From a virus: 30,779 bases of DNA. Position 1 is the first letter of the stretch. Every line of letters starts with the position of its first letter. Location of the stretch: the IMG/VR virus record IMGVR_UViG_3300035670_000931, positions 1-30,779 of that record; one strand, given 5' to 3'. Shown one piece after another: positions 8,406 through 16,534 of this stretch. The notes beneath the pieces are model-generated. The model was not told where the DNA came from. It saw only the letters and a list, made by a program, of their open reading frames with translations, and ran no database searches. The position numbers and the translations under genes were made by a program.

Positions 8406-11400
8406 TCAGCCCCCGGAGCCGCCACCGGATCCACGTCCTGCGGTCGCAGGACCGCCGGAGCCAACTACAAATCTATTACGTCCGGTGCGTGCTCTATCAA
8501 TCAATACATTTTCTAGGTCACGTGCATCAATACTTACATTGAATGTTACTTCTATAGAGAAGTTTCTATTGTTTATAGTTAATTCTCCATTATTAACTCC
8601 AAGAACATTTCCAAGACGTTGCAAGCCGGTATTAATGTTGATTGGATCCAAATTTAATAGTTCTGAATTGATATCATTTACTTTTCCAACTAATTCTTGA
8701 ATAGTGTTTGCAATCCCAGTAATTTTGTCAGTTACTCCATTGGCATTAAAACTATCAGAATTGACAGTTCCAAGTATAGTAGATACAACAGATAAGGTTT
8801 CCGGAATTCTCTGCATTCTTTCAACTAAAGTTTTTGTAAACGAAGATAAGTTAGCCTGGAATTCTCTGCTTCCAACTAATCCTCCTAATTCGGTTACTAT
8901 TGCATCAATAACTGTTCTAGTATCACGCAACATATCATTAATATTTCGTGGAGAAGCAATTCCTCTAGCACTTTGCCCTCCTCGGCCCATAAGAGAGTCT
9001 AATCCTGTTCTAAAATCTGGAGTATTAATTGCAGTAATCAATCCCAGAATATCTACAACAGCTTTTGCTTTTTCACCAATACCACGTGGTAAGTTACCAA
9101 TACCAGATGTTAATAATGATTGAACTATACTTTTAATTAAGCCACCGCTCTCTGGATTAAAGAAAGTTGTTATGACTTGTTCTAATGAGCCTAATAACGA
9201 AGTTATAGATGCTGGATCAAAAAGTCTTAATGTATCTTCAGTAGCTTCTGTTCCCTCACTTAAAGCCCTTCGAACTTCTACTGTTCCAATTTCTTTAATA
9301 GCAGTTAATAATCCAACTACGCCATTTATTACAGATACAACTGTTTCTGCTCCTTTGGCAACACGATTTACTTCTATTGTTGTTAAACCAGAAGTAGCGT
9401 TTGACATTGCTTGGAATATTGGACCAATGCTGGTTCGCATGGAAGTAAATATTGTTTCGAGACTACTAGCCAAATTTGTCGGCAAAGAGGTAGCTACACG
9501 TTCAGCAGCAGCAATTCCTTCACGTGATGTTCCATTGGCTATAGCTTCAACAACAGATGAATCAACTTTTAAATTTTGCGTTAATGTTCCTATAAAACTA
9601 AGAACAGAACTTATAATAGAACCAAGTGCCCCAAGACCTTTTACTTGATCGGCGGATAAACCTCTCATATTAGCAGTTGATGTAGAAATCAAGGTTGATA
9701 TTGTATCAAAAATCCCACTACCTATAACGGCACTCAATATCCCTGTAATTCCACTAATTATAGCATCTAACTTTTTCGTTACTGGATCTGTTTTTGTTTG
9801 CAAATATAACATTCCAAGTGGACCCGAGGCTGCAAGAAATACATCTTGGAGTGCATTAGAAATCGAATCTATAACTCCAATCTCTGCAATATTAGCAACT
9901 GCCGCAAGTATACCAGCTACGCCTTCTAGAACTGCTCCAAATGCCTTAACAGGTTCGGCATTAAATTGACCGGATGGTATTGAGCCCAATTCTCTAACAA
10001 ATTCAGATATTACTTGTATTATATTATTATCACCGGTAAATATTCCCATCACGCTTTTCAGATATTGACTAACTGTAAATGCCATAGTAAATGGCATTAC
10101 GCTACCAATAAGTGCAATACCTGTCGGTGGTTGCATTGCTTCAATTAACGTTCCAACTGCTTCAATAATAGGACCAACAGCCTGTAACAATCCTAGCCTA
10201 TCCGGAGATAATGAGCCAATATTTGCAGTTATAGTTTGTATTAGTTCAGACATTAATGGACCTATTCGATCCATAATTTCAATTATTTGATCAAGTGGAC
10301 TATTAACGGAAGCTACTAAAGCTAATAGTCCACCAATAACAATACCAACTGGTCCTGTAGCCGCCAACATTAATGGCAATATCATAGTTAATGATGATGC
10401 CAAAATCATATCAACAAATACACCCATAAAATTAGCTAAGGCATCGACTACATTTACGAATGCAGTTAATTTTGCTTCTAGTCCAGCATCAATATTTGGA
10501 ACGTTTGTATTAATGTCATTAATAATCGATTTCATTCCAGTCGATATTCCGCCAACTATAGAAGCGAGTGCTCCGAATCCTAATATTATAAGAGGTGCTG
10601 CTAATGACAAAACACCCGCAATAAGAGCAGCGGGCATTAATGCCGACGCACCAAGCAATAATACTTCACCAGCAGCCATAGCTTTAACTGCTTTGTCAAT
10701 ATCTTCTATTTTTACATCATTAAATTCTGATATGATGTGTTTCATTAAGAATGCTACGCCGGCTACTAAGGAACCCATTACTACTAGTCCAGCTCCAGCT
10801 ACTAAGGCACCCACAAAGGCAGTACTGGATATCTCAGCTCCCACAACACCCATCACATGAGCTAATCCAACCATTCCCAATAGAAGTAATTCACCAGCAG
10901 CCATGGCGGCAACGGTAACACCAACTTGAGCCAGGGTAAATCCTCCGAGCAATGCAATAGCTGCTGTCATCATTAGAGCTATAACGGGAATCAACAAAGT
11001 CAAAGCAGCAAATATAGGTAAGGAAGACAAAAGACCTGGTACACCACCAGCGGCGGCCGCCCCAGCTTGAGCAGCCGAGGTTGTTGTAGTTGTAACTGTT
11101 GTTAAACCTCCAGAAGCACTAATGGTTTGCACAACGGTTTGAACTGCTTGTTGACCAGCAGTTCTTACAGCACTTGAAGCAAATCCTCTAGTAATACCAT
11201 CAACGGCGGCTTTGGTTATTCCGCTTGCAAGCCCGGCAGCTAAACCGCCGAACGCTGATCTTAATATGGCAGGACCAAACAAGAATCCCCATATCATCAA
11301 CTTATTTTGTTCATACCATTCAGAAACTTTATTAAAAGCAATTGAGAAAAGTTCTTTAATTGCTTCCCATAGAGGAGGCCACGCCTGTTTAATTGTTTCC

Positions 11401-13397
11401 CACAAACCAGACAAAATTTCCATCATTTGTCCGAGTATTCCAGAAGTATCAATAGGAATTCCTATATCACCTTTTAAGAATCCATTAATAGTTGTAATGA
11501 CGGTAGTAAGGGCGCTAAATACAATTGGTATAAAAGCTTTTAAGCCGCCAACTATAGCTTTCAATATAGTAGTAAAGAAAGTTTTAAACCCTTCTATAGT
11601 TTTTCTACCCGCTCCAGTACTCGCATCAAAATGATCAAAAAAGGCTTTTTTCAACCTATCAAATAGATTTTTAAGACCGGCTTCTGGATTTGTTTGCAAG
11701 TCTTTAAAGAAGTCTTTAAATGCATCAACAACTTTTCTTAATGTAGCTTTCCATCGAGTCGGACTAAATAAATCTGCTAATCCACCAAGAATATTTTTAA
11801 CTCCTGGGAACATTTCTATAAATGCCCTTCCAACCTCCCTACCGGCGTACCTAGTGCTTCTCAGCATTTGCCTAATATTCCTCATTATTTGCCTGAATTC
11901 CCTACTTCGGAATATTGCTTGCTGGAATCCTTCTACGAACGCTCCAAATAATGTTTTCGCACCTCCTCCACCGCTTTTAACTAAGCGTTCTATAGAGCCT
12001 GCCAATTTTTGCATTGCTTCAGCTTGAGTCAGTTGTTTTTTCTCAGCTTCTCCTGCTTTTTTCTTAATTTGATCTAAACTTACACCTCGATTATTTTGTG
12101 CAAAGGCTAGAGCTGCTTCTTCTTGGGTAAGACCGGCTTGTGTAGCCAAATATGCCTGCGAGCGTCTGTCTAAGCCTTCAAATGTTCTACCGGTTTTTTC
12201 AAATTGTTGCCTTAAATACTCTAACCTATCGGCAGGATTCTCCGTTTTCAGCATCCTCATTGTATCAATTTGTATGCCGAATTGTTGATTTAATCTTGCA
12301 GCAGCTTCTGCGGCTGAATCTAGATTATCCCATTGATCCATTATTCCGGTAAGGGCTTTTACTTCAAGACCAAGCTTCTTAGCATATACAGCCGTTTCAC
12401 CAAGTTCTTTCCTGGTTAGTCCACCGAAATGCTTCATATCGGTTTCCATTTCGGCCATATCTCTAGAGATTTCCATAGCATTCATACCGAATGCCTCTCC
12501 AAGTTGAATGGCATAATTGCTCATTTCACGTAGAGATTCATCAATTGTAGTGCCCGATATTAGAGCCGTCCTTGCTATGGTTTTCATCTGTTCGTTAGAC
12601 AGACCCAAACCTTTCTGGAAAGCTCCTATTGCTTCCGCACTTTGTATCATGCCTCTTTGCACAACATTTATTAGCAACGGTCCTAAAGCTTTAGCCAATT
12701 CAGTAAAATATTTTAATCTTTCAGCAAGATTACCAAACGTTCTATATACAGAAAGACCAGTAGCACCAAGCGTTCCGGTCATGCTCTTAGCCATGCTAAT
12801 AATAGCCTTAGAAGAACTTCTTTCTAAGTCACCAAATTCTTTACGTATTGCCTCCAAAGCTTCTCGTAGTCCGCTCCCACCACCACCAGAAGTTGCTTTT
12901 TCAAATAAGAAATTCCATATATTCAGAGGAAACCTCAACACAGCCATGGCAAATTGTCCCACTCTACTAATAGCTGTGCCTAATACACTAACAATGCTAG
13001 TTAATACGTTAAAGCTCAATTGAAAGCCTTTAACAGCGCCTTCATAAGCGGCGGTGGCGGTAACAAATTTTTGAGTTTTCTCTGCGGCATCTTCGATTGC
13101 ATTAGCTACAGATTCCGTATTGCCTCTAGCTTCAGACATTGCTCTAGAAGCTTCATTTCCAGCTTTTTGACCAGAGGTGCCCATTTTTTTAAGAGCTTCG
13201 TCGGCAGCATTAATCTGGTCATTAATATTTTTCATGCTGTCATTAAATTTTGAAACATCAACCTCGCCCATAGCTTCGGCCATAGCTTGCATGACTGCAA
13301 GTTGTCCTCTTTGTATCTTTGCCTGATTGAGATATAGCTGATTTTGTTCAGCCAACATCTTATTCAATTGAGCAGTTATTTCAATATTTGTTGCCAT
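8406..13397 (-). CDS. Tail tape measure protein
   Basis: This 1663-residue protein sets tail length and fills the tail tube before injection. It begins with a helical, coiled-coil-rich region (residues 1-120), followed by long stretches of alternating helices and strongly hydrophobic segments, especially about 790-970 (for example LLIPVIALMMTAAIALLGG), where membrane-spanning helices are likely. A 'MAAGE[L/V]LLLG' motif occurs twice there, near residues 831 and 905. The C-terminus ends in a glycine-rich tail. Size, composition and position after tube and chaperone genes and before hub genes all fit. T4 gp29 is about 590 residues, so a considerably longer tail is expected. No good Shine-Dalgarno sequence precedes ATG 13397, but a CATAAATA element resembling the T4 late promoter TATAAATA lies 14 bases upstream. 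Confidence 0.9.
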   Translation of the reverse strand: MATNIEITAQLNKMLAEQNQLYLNQAKIQRGQLAVMQAMAEAMGEVDVSKFNDSMKNINDQINAADEALKKMGTSGQKAGNEASRAMSEARGNTESVANAIEDAAEKTQKFVTATAAYEGAVKGFQLSFNVLTSIVSVLGTAISRVGQFAMAVLRFPLNIWNFLFEKATSGGGGSGLREALEAIRKEFGDLERSSSKAIISMAKSMTGTLGATGLSVYRTFGNLAERLKYFTELAKALGPLLINVVQRGMIQSAEAIGAFQKGLGLSNEQMKTIARTALISGTTIDESLREMSNYAIQLGEAFGMNAMEISRDMAEMETDMKHFGGLTRKELGETAVYAKKLGLEVKALTGIMDQWDNLDSAAEAAARLNQQFGIQIDTMRMLKTENPADRLEYLRQQFEKTGRTFEGLDRRSQAYLATQAGLTQEEAALAFAQNNRGVSLDQIKKKAGEAEKKQLTQAEAMQKLAGSIERLVKSGGGGAKTLFGAFVEGFQQAIFRSREFRQIMRNIRQMLRSTRYAGREVGRAFIEMFPGVKNILGGLADLFSPTRWKATLRKVVDAFKDFFKDLQTNPEAGLKNLFDRLKKAFFDHFDASTGAGRKTIEGFKTFFTTILKAIVGGLKAFIPIVFSALTTVITTINGFLKGDIGIPIDTSGILGQMMEILSGLWETIKQAWPPLWEAIKELFSIAFNKVSEWYEQNKLMIWGFLFGPAILRSAFGGLAAGLASGITKAAVDGITRGFASSAVRTAGQQAVQTVVQTISASGGLTTVTTTTTSAAQAGAAAAGGVPGLLSSLPIFAALTLLIPVIALMMTAAIALLGGFTLAQVGVTVAAMAAGELLLLGMVGLAHVMGVVGAEISSTAFVGALVAGAGLVVMGSLVAGVAFLMKHIISEFNDVKIEDIDKAVKAMAAGEVLLLGASALMPAALIAGVLSLAAPLIILGFGALASIVGGISTGMKSIINDINTNVPNIDAGLEAKLTAFVNVVDALANFMGVFVDMILASSLTMILPLMLAATGPVGIVIGGLLALVASVNSPLDQIIEIMDRIGPLMSELIQTITANIGSLSPDRLGLLQAVGPIIEAVGTLIEAMQPPTGIALIGSVMPFTMAFTVSQYLKSVMGIFTGDNNIIQVISEFVRELGSIPSGQFNAEPVKAFGAVLEGVAGILAAVANIAEIGVIDSISNALQDVFLAASGPLGMLYLQTKTDPVTKKLDAIISGITGILSAVIGSGIFDTISTLISTSTANMRGLSADQVKGLGALGSIISSVLSFIGTLTQNLKVDSSVVEAIANGTSREGIAAAERVATSLPTNLASSLETIFTSMRTSIGPIFQAMSNATSGLTTIEVNRVAKGAETVVSVINGVVGLLTAIKEIGTVEVRRALSEGTEATEDTLRLFDPASITSLLGSLEQVITTFFNPESGGLIKSIVQSLLTSGIGNLPRGIGEKAKAVVDILGLITAINTPDFRTGLDSLMGRGGQSARGIASPRNINDMLRDTRTVIDAIVTELGGLVGSREFQANLSSFTKTLVERMQRIPETLSVVSTILGTVNSDSFNANGVTDKITGIANTIQELVGKVNDINSELLNLDPININTGLQRLGNVLGVNNGELTINNRNFSIEVTFNVSIDARDLENVLIDRARTGRNRFVVGSGGPATAGRGSGGGSGG

Positions 13398-13483
13398 GTT
13401 TTACTATTTATGTTTATAGTGTTTATCCATTCATGTGATAATTACAATCGGAAATAAAATTTTAGAGTATTGAGGAAACATAT
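13398..13483. promoter_or_regulatory. Divergent intergenic region with candidate promoters
   Basis: This 86-base AT-rich gap separates the leftward tape measure gene from the rightward cassette, so both transcripts must start here or further upstream. On the minus strand, CATAAATA lies just before the tape measure ATG and differs by one base from the T4 late promoter TATAAATA. On the plus strand an extended -10-like TGTGATAAT is visible near 13433-13441, but without a convincing -35. GAGGAA at 13472-13477 is a good ribosome binding site for the gene starting at 13484. Confidence 0.4.
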
Positions 13484-13843
13484 ATGTCAAAGACAAGACC
13501 TTCTAATGCATTAAATGAAGTAAGATTAACTTGGGCTGGTAAATTATTGTTTGCAACAGTTGCTGCTCGTCTTGCAGCGGCAGGTTTAAGAAAAATAGCT
13601 TCTGGTATGAGTGAACAATCAGAACCAGAAGAAGAAAAAATGATGGCAAGTTTTCCATTTAAGCTTCAAGGAACTCCAGAGCAAATGCAAGCAATGAAAG
13701 ATGTAATTGTAGCATCCAAAGAATATCAAGAAGAAATTGGTAAAGAAGGTGCTACAGTTGAATCTGTTATGCAAAAACTTAATGCTCAAAATGAAGCTAA
13801 AAAAGCTTTCCAAGATAAAACCGGTTATGCTTGGCCACTCTGA
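13484..13843 (+). CDS. Unidentified small protein, first gene of reverse cassette
   Basis: This 119-residue protein of unknown function is encoded on the strand opposite to the tail genes. A GAGGAA Shine-Dalgarno sequence lies 6 bases before ATG 13484. The N-terminal third is basic with a moderately hydrophobic, alanine-rich helix (residues 17-37, LTWAGKLLFATVAARLAAAGL). The remainder is acidic and helical, with many Glu, Lys and Gln residues and three Met residues around 'PEQMQAMKDV'. It ends in GYAWPL. There is no recognised domain. It is followed after 12 bases by the next cassette gene, so the two are probably one operon. Confidence 0.75.
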   Translation: MSKTRPSNALNEVRLTWAGKLLFATVAARLAAAGLRKIASGMSEQSEPEEEKMMASFPFKLQGTPEQMQAMKDVIVASKEYQEEIGKEGATVESVMQKLNAQNEAKKAFQDKTGYAWPL

Positions 13844-13855
13844 TTGGAAACACCT

Positions 13856-14431
13856 ATGAACAAATTAAACACTTTATTATCATATCTTCTAAATGAAGGA
13901 AAAATGTCAGATTTCAGCGGTGGTCGCTCAGTCAGCGACAAAGTTGCTGAACTTTTCTTTGATGATGGACTTGATACAATCAATTATGTGCTTGCCGCCG
14001 TAGAAGATGGAGATCAGTCTGATGTCATCAGTAGCGTTGAACAAGCATATGAAGAATTTCTCTTACGTTATCATGATGATGAGCCAGAAATTCAATTAAC
14101 AGAAATGAGCGATGATTTAAAAAGTCTTGCTATCGAAGAGATCGCAAGAAGATTAATGGATCCAGCTCTTAATGAATCTGTTGAAGAAGAAAAAGGTTAT
14201 AGCGGTCCAAAGAAATATAAAAAGGTAGTTGGTTCTGGTAAAAAGAAAAGAACCGTTCGTTATGGTGCTAAAGGTTATTCTATAGCCCCAGGAACTTCAA
14301 AAGGAAACAGCTACTGTGCTCGTTCTTATGGCCAAATGAAAGATCATCCTTCAGCCGCCCGTGATCCTAATAGTCCCCTCAGACTATCACGTAAGAAATG
14401 GCGTTGCAGCGGCAAATATTCAAAAAAATGA
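13856..14431 (+). CDS. Basic protein with conserved SYCARS/LSRKKW domain and leader-like N-terminus
   Basis: This 191-residue protein has three parts. The first 14 residues (MNKLNTLLSYLLNE) resemble the amphipathic leader ending in L-x-E seen on three other proteins in this window. Residues about 17-110 are acidic and helical. The C-terminal 80 residues are basic and contain GYSIAPGTSKGNSYCARS and LSRKKWRCSGK, a pattern I recognise from many large phage proteins of unknown function; its two Cys and basic residues suggest nucleic-acid or metal binding. I prefer ATG 13856 over TTG 13844 because TTG directly follows the previous stop and lacks a ribosome site. The stop overlaps the start of the Nudix gene (ATGA), suggesting coupling. 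If the leader is cleaved, the mature protein would be carried in the head. Confidence 0.75.
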   Translation: MNKLNTLLSYLLNEGKMSDFSGGRSVSDKVAELFFDDGLDTINYVLAAVEDGDQSDVISSVEQAYEEFLLRYHDDEPEIQLTEMSDDLKSLAIEEIARRLMDPALNESVEEEKGYSGPKKYKKVVGSGKKKRTVRYGAKGYSIAPGTSKGNSYCARSYGQMKDHPSAARDPNSPLRLSRKKWRCSGKYSKK

Positions 14432-14973
14432 AAAAGATAAAAGAAATACGCCGCACCTATATTCATCAACCAACCGGCTATAAGAAGAAAGTAATAGAAA
14501 AAACTTTCTTATTGCCAAATGGTCGTTCATGGACTTCTTTTATTGATAGAGTAGATGATAGCGTTAATATCTTTCCTATGACAGATGATGGTCAGGTAGT
14601 GCTCGTAAAACAGTTTAGACCGGGCTCAGAGCGTGTTGAGTTTGAACTACCTGGTGGTATGATAGACCCTGGAGAAAAGGCTTCTAGAGCCGCTGAGAGA
14701 GAGCTACTAGAGGAAACCGGATACGAGGGCAACTTAGAGTTCATATCAAGTCGCAGCTATTCTCCATATTCATCTGGTATGCGCCATATCTTTGTAGCTA
14801 CCGGCTGTAAGAAAATATCAGAAGAACAGGATTTAGATCCGGACGAGTTTTTAGATATTGCTGTAGTTCAAATGGAAGACCTCGAAAATCTTTTATATGA
14901 AGGCAAAATAAGAAACCCAGACGGTGCCTACATGGCATTGCATCATCTGGGTATTCTTAATATTCGTTTTTAA
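14428..14973 (+). CDS. Nudix hydrolase, ADP-ribose pyrophosphatase-like
   Basis: This is a 181-residue cytoplasmic enzyme of the Nudix family, which cleaves nucleoside diphosphates linked to another group. The full Nudix box G-x5-E-x7-R-E-U-x-E-E-x-G-U is present at residues 77-99, with G77, E83, R91, E92, E95, E96 and G98 in place. The upstream part (SFIDRVDDSV, VVLVKQFRPGSERVEFELPGG) matches the ADP-ribose/ADP-sugar pyrophosphatase group better than MutT. ATG 14428 overlaps the preceding stop as ATGA and is preferred over the in-frame ATG 14398, which lies inside the preceding gene. It ends only 4 bases from the convergent tail gene. A role in altering host NAD or ADP-ribose metabolism is possible but inferred; the exact substrate cannot be read from sequence. 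Confidence 0.9.
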   Translation: MKKIKEIRRTYIHQPTGYKKKVIEKTFLLPNGRSWTSFIDRVDDSVNIFPMTDDGQVVLVKQFRPGSERVEFELPGGMIDPGEKASRAAERELLEETGYEGNLEFISSRSYSPYSSGMRHIFVATGCKKISEEQDLDPDEFLDIAVVQMEDLENLLYEGKIRNPDGAYMALHHLGILNIRF

Positions 14974-14977
14974 TTGA

Positions 14978-15316
14978 TCAAGTAAAGCGTTGAAGCTTCG
15001 AAGGCGTTTGGGATCTAACTTTACCAGTTAATGATCTTACGTCCGGGGTATTGTGATGCATTCCTTTGCTTGGAATGTCATTATTATTTTCATGAGCCTT
15101 ACTGATCTCCTTCTCTATTCTTTTTATTAGCCACTTTTTATACATGATTGGGAACTTCATATAAGTTCCCCAATCCATGCCGAAATAATATCCTAATAAG
15201 AAAAATGGTTCAAGGAGAACCGGTTCTCTATCGTTTGAAGTTAGGCCAAAAAAAGGTCGCCCCCATGGGTAGGGACATCTCCTCAAAATGGTCACAGTTC
15301 TTGCATTTAAAATCAA
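14978..15316 (-). CDS. Tail assembly chaperone distal part, probably made by frameshift from the gp26-like gene
   Basis: This reading frame continues from inside the 3' end of the gp26-like gene, in the +1 frame relative to it. The conserved-looking part is REPVLLEPFFLLGYYFG, PIMYKKWLIKRIEKEI, a pattern common in small proteins encoded beside gp26-like genes in large myophages; T4 gp51, which follows gp26, is a possible analogue. The only upstream starts are a TTG at 15316 and a GTG, both within gp26 coding sequence. The first ATG comes after the conserved motif has begun, and no ribosome site serves it. A T7 run at 15254-15248 lets ribosomes pass from gp26 codon F289 into this frame, giving an 89-residue extension and a fusion of about 378 residues. 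The frameshift is inferred. Confidence 0.65.
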   Translation of the reverse strand: MILNARTVTILRRCPYPWGRPFFGLTSNDREPVLLEPFFLLGYYFGMDWGTYMKFPIMYKKWLIKRIEKEISKAHENNNDIPSKGMHHNTPDVRSLTGKVRSQTPSKLQRFT

Positions 15317-16115
15317 TCTTCATATTAACGCCGGGTTCATGTTCATCAATATAATCACGAAGAACAAGCGAGTCACGAGCCGGCATATATTGAACGAAAC
15401 GAGATACTAAGCTCTTATTCTCATTTCCATCAATCGCAACAATAGAGCGAAGCAATCTTCCAGTTACAAGATTCGAATTGAGCAATCCCTTCTTCTTTCT
15501 TGTCTCCATATCGGCAACAATCTCTTCTTCTTCTTTGCCATTAAGAAACTTGAAGGTGATCATCTTTTTAGAAACAGGCAATTTAAAATTAAATGCATTT
15601 GCATTTGGAGATACCGGCTCTATAGTTAATGGCTTAATTGGAAGTTCATTTAAATCGATCTCTAGTTCATTCTTAAACTCACAATTAGGGCATTGATATG
15701 TTGGTTCATATATGTTGCCATAACCAGAAGCACGAATTGCAATCATGAGAGCATTTCTATCTCCGGATAGTAAGCTTTGAACTTCAATATCTTTATTAAC
15801 CAAACATGATTTAATAAGCTCTGTTATAACCGTACCACGTTTAATGAGAGCCTGAGACATAAGAATGTCTTCTTCTCTTGCTGTCATAGCACGATATTCA
15901 ACAGATTCGGCATTACATAATGCATGACCCATAGGATATACTTTACCTTTTGATGGTAATGGAACAGCATCGATAGGAATCTCTACTCCCAATTCTTGTT
16001 TGGCATATTGTTGTGCAGTTATTGGCTGCCCCTCTCCAACTGCACCAGGATTTTGAGCTGCCATTTGAGCAGCTAACATCGCATTTCTTAATTCTCTATT
16101 ATCATTTTCTGACAT
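15228..16115 (-). CDS. gp26-like baseplate hub/tail assembly protein with zinc ribbon
   Basis: This 295-residue protein belongs to the T4 gp26-type baseplate family. Recognisable parts are 'IPLPSKGKVYP'-like residues 47-62 (here VPLPSKGKVYP), 'YRAMTAREEDIL' at 74-85, and two Cys pairs, C142/C145 (QCPNCEF) and C271/C274 (FKCKNCDHF), that can form a zinc ribbon. T4 gp26 is an assembly factor for the hub and is not abundant in finished virions. A strong Shine-Dalgarno sequence (GGAGGAAG) lies just upstream of ATG 16115, and a possible promoter precedes it. The stop codon lies 18 bases beyond a T7 run that opens the +1 frame. Position between tube and tape measure matches tail assembly chaperones of other phages. 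Confidence 0.82.
   Translation of the reverse strand: MSENDNRELRNAMLAAQMAAQNPGAVGEGQPITAQQYAKQELGVEIPIDAVPLPSKGKVYPMGHALCNAESVEYRAMTAREEDILMSQALIKRGTVITELIKSCLVNKDIEVQSLLSGDRNALMIAIRASGYGNIYEPTYQCPNCEFKNELEIDLNELPIKPLTIEPVSPNANAFNFKLPVSKKMITFKFLNGKEEEEIVADMETRKKKGLLNSNLVTGRLLRSIVAIDGNENKSLVSRFVQYMPARDSLVLRDYIDEHEPGVNMKIDFKCKNCDHFEEMSLPMGATFFWPNFKR
15246..15254 (-). other. Candidate programmed frameshift site (T7 run)
   Basis: On the minus strand, gp26-like codons read ACC TTT TTT TGG. After the second TTT a +1 shift still pairs tRNA-Phe with TTT and continues as GGC CTA ACT into the downstream open frame; a -2 slip reaches the same frame. Reading on without a shift ends six codons later at TAG 15230. 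A self-complementary GAGAACCGGTTCTC lies 19 bases downstream and could stall ribosomes. This is a candidate, not a proven site. Confidence 0.55.
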
Positions 16116-16145
16116 TATTCTTCCTCCAATTGATATAACTCTTCA

Positions 16146-16173
16146 ATTGTATAATGTCAGCTTACATTGTCTA
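16146..16173 (-). promoter_or_regulatory. Candidate sigma70-type promoter before the gp26-like gene
   Basis: On the minus strand TAGACA and TACAAT, each one base from consensus, are 16 bases apart in the 73-base gap before the gp26-like gene. CAATTG occurs twice just downstream. This would let the chaperone genes be transcribed apart from the tube gene. AT-rich sequence gives such matches by chance, so confidence is low. Confidence 0.3.
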
Positions 16174-16188
16174 AAAACAAATATCTAA

Positions 16189-16524
16189 TCAAATTTCTCT
16201 TATTACATGAACAATATATTCTTTTAATTGCCCAACATTAAGAACTTGATGATAATAATCCTTTGTCTTTTGCCGTTCTTCATCATTAGTTAGCTTCGCA
16301 TCTAAGAAGATATCGATAACCATATCGGGGACCGGTCTATAACCCTTTTTACGGCTCTCTAACTGCTTTAACCTCTGTAGGTAGCTCCAAGTTTTCATGG
16401 GCTCAAAATCCTTTTTAGAGGCTTTTATAATAAGCTTTGTAATCTTCTGAGCGTCTGCAAATAACTGAGGATATCCTTTACGAATACGCTCATATTGCTC
16501 TAATGATTTTTCTACTTGATCCAT
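16189..16524 (-). CDS. Small helical tail-module protein, unidentified
   Basis: This 111-residue protein (MDQVEKSLEQYERIRKGYPQ...) is predicted to be mainly alpha-helical and highly charged, with no Cys, no signal peptide and no membrane segment. It lies between the tube gene and the gp26-like gene, a place usually held by tail assembly factors, so it may be another chaperone. ATG 16524 follows only 10 bases after the hairpin-plus-T-run terminator of the tube gene and has no clear Shine-Dalgarno sequence, so expression presumably depends on read-through and should be low. I do not recognise the family. Confidence 0.7.
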   Translation of the reverse strand: MDQVEKSLEQYERIRKGYPQLFADAQKITKLIIKASKKDFEPMKTWSYLQRLKQLESRKKGYRPVPDMVIDIFLDAKLTNDEERQKTKDYYHQVLNVGQLKEYIVHVIREI

Positions 16525-16534
16525 ATGCTATAAA

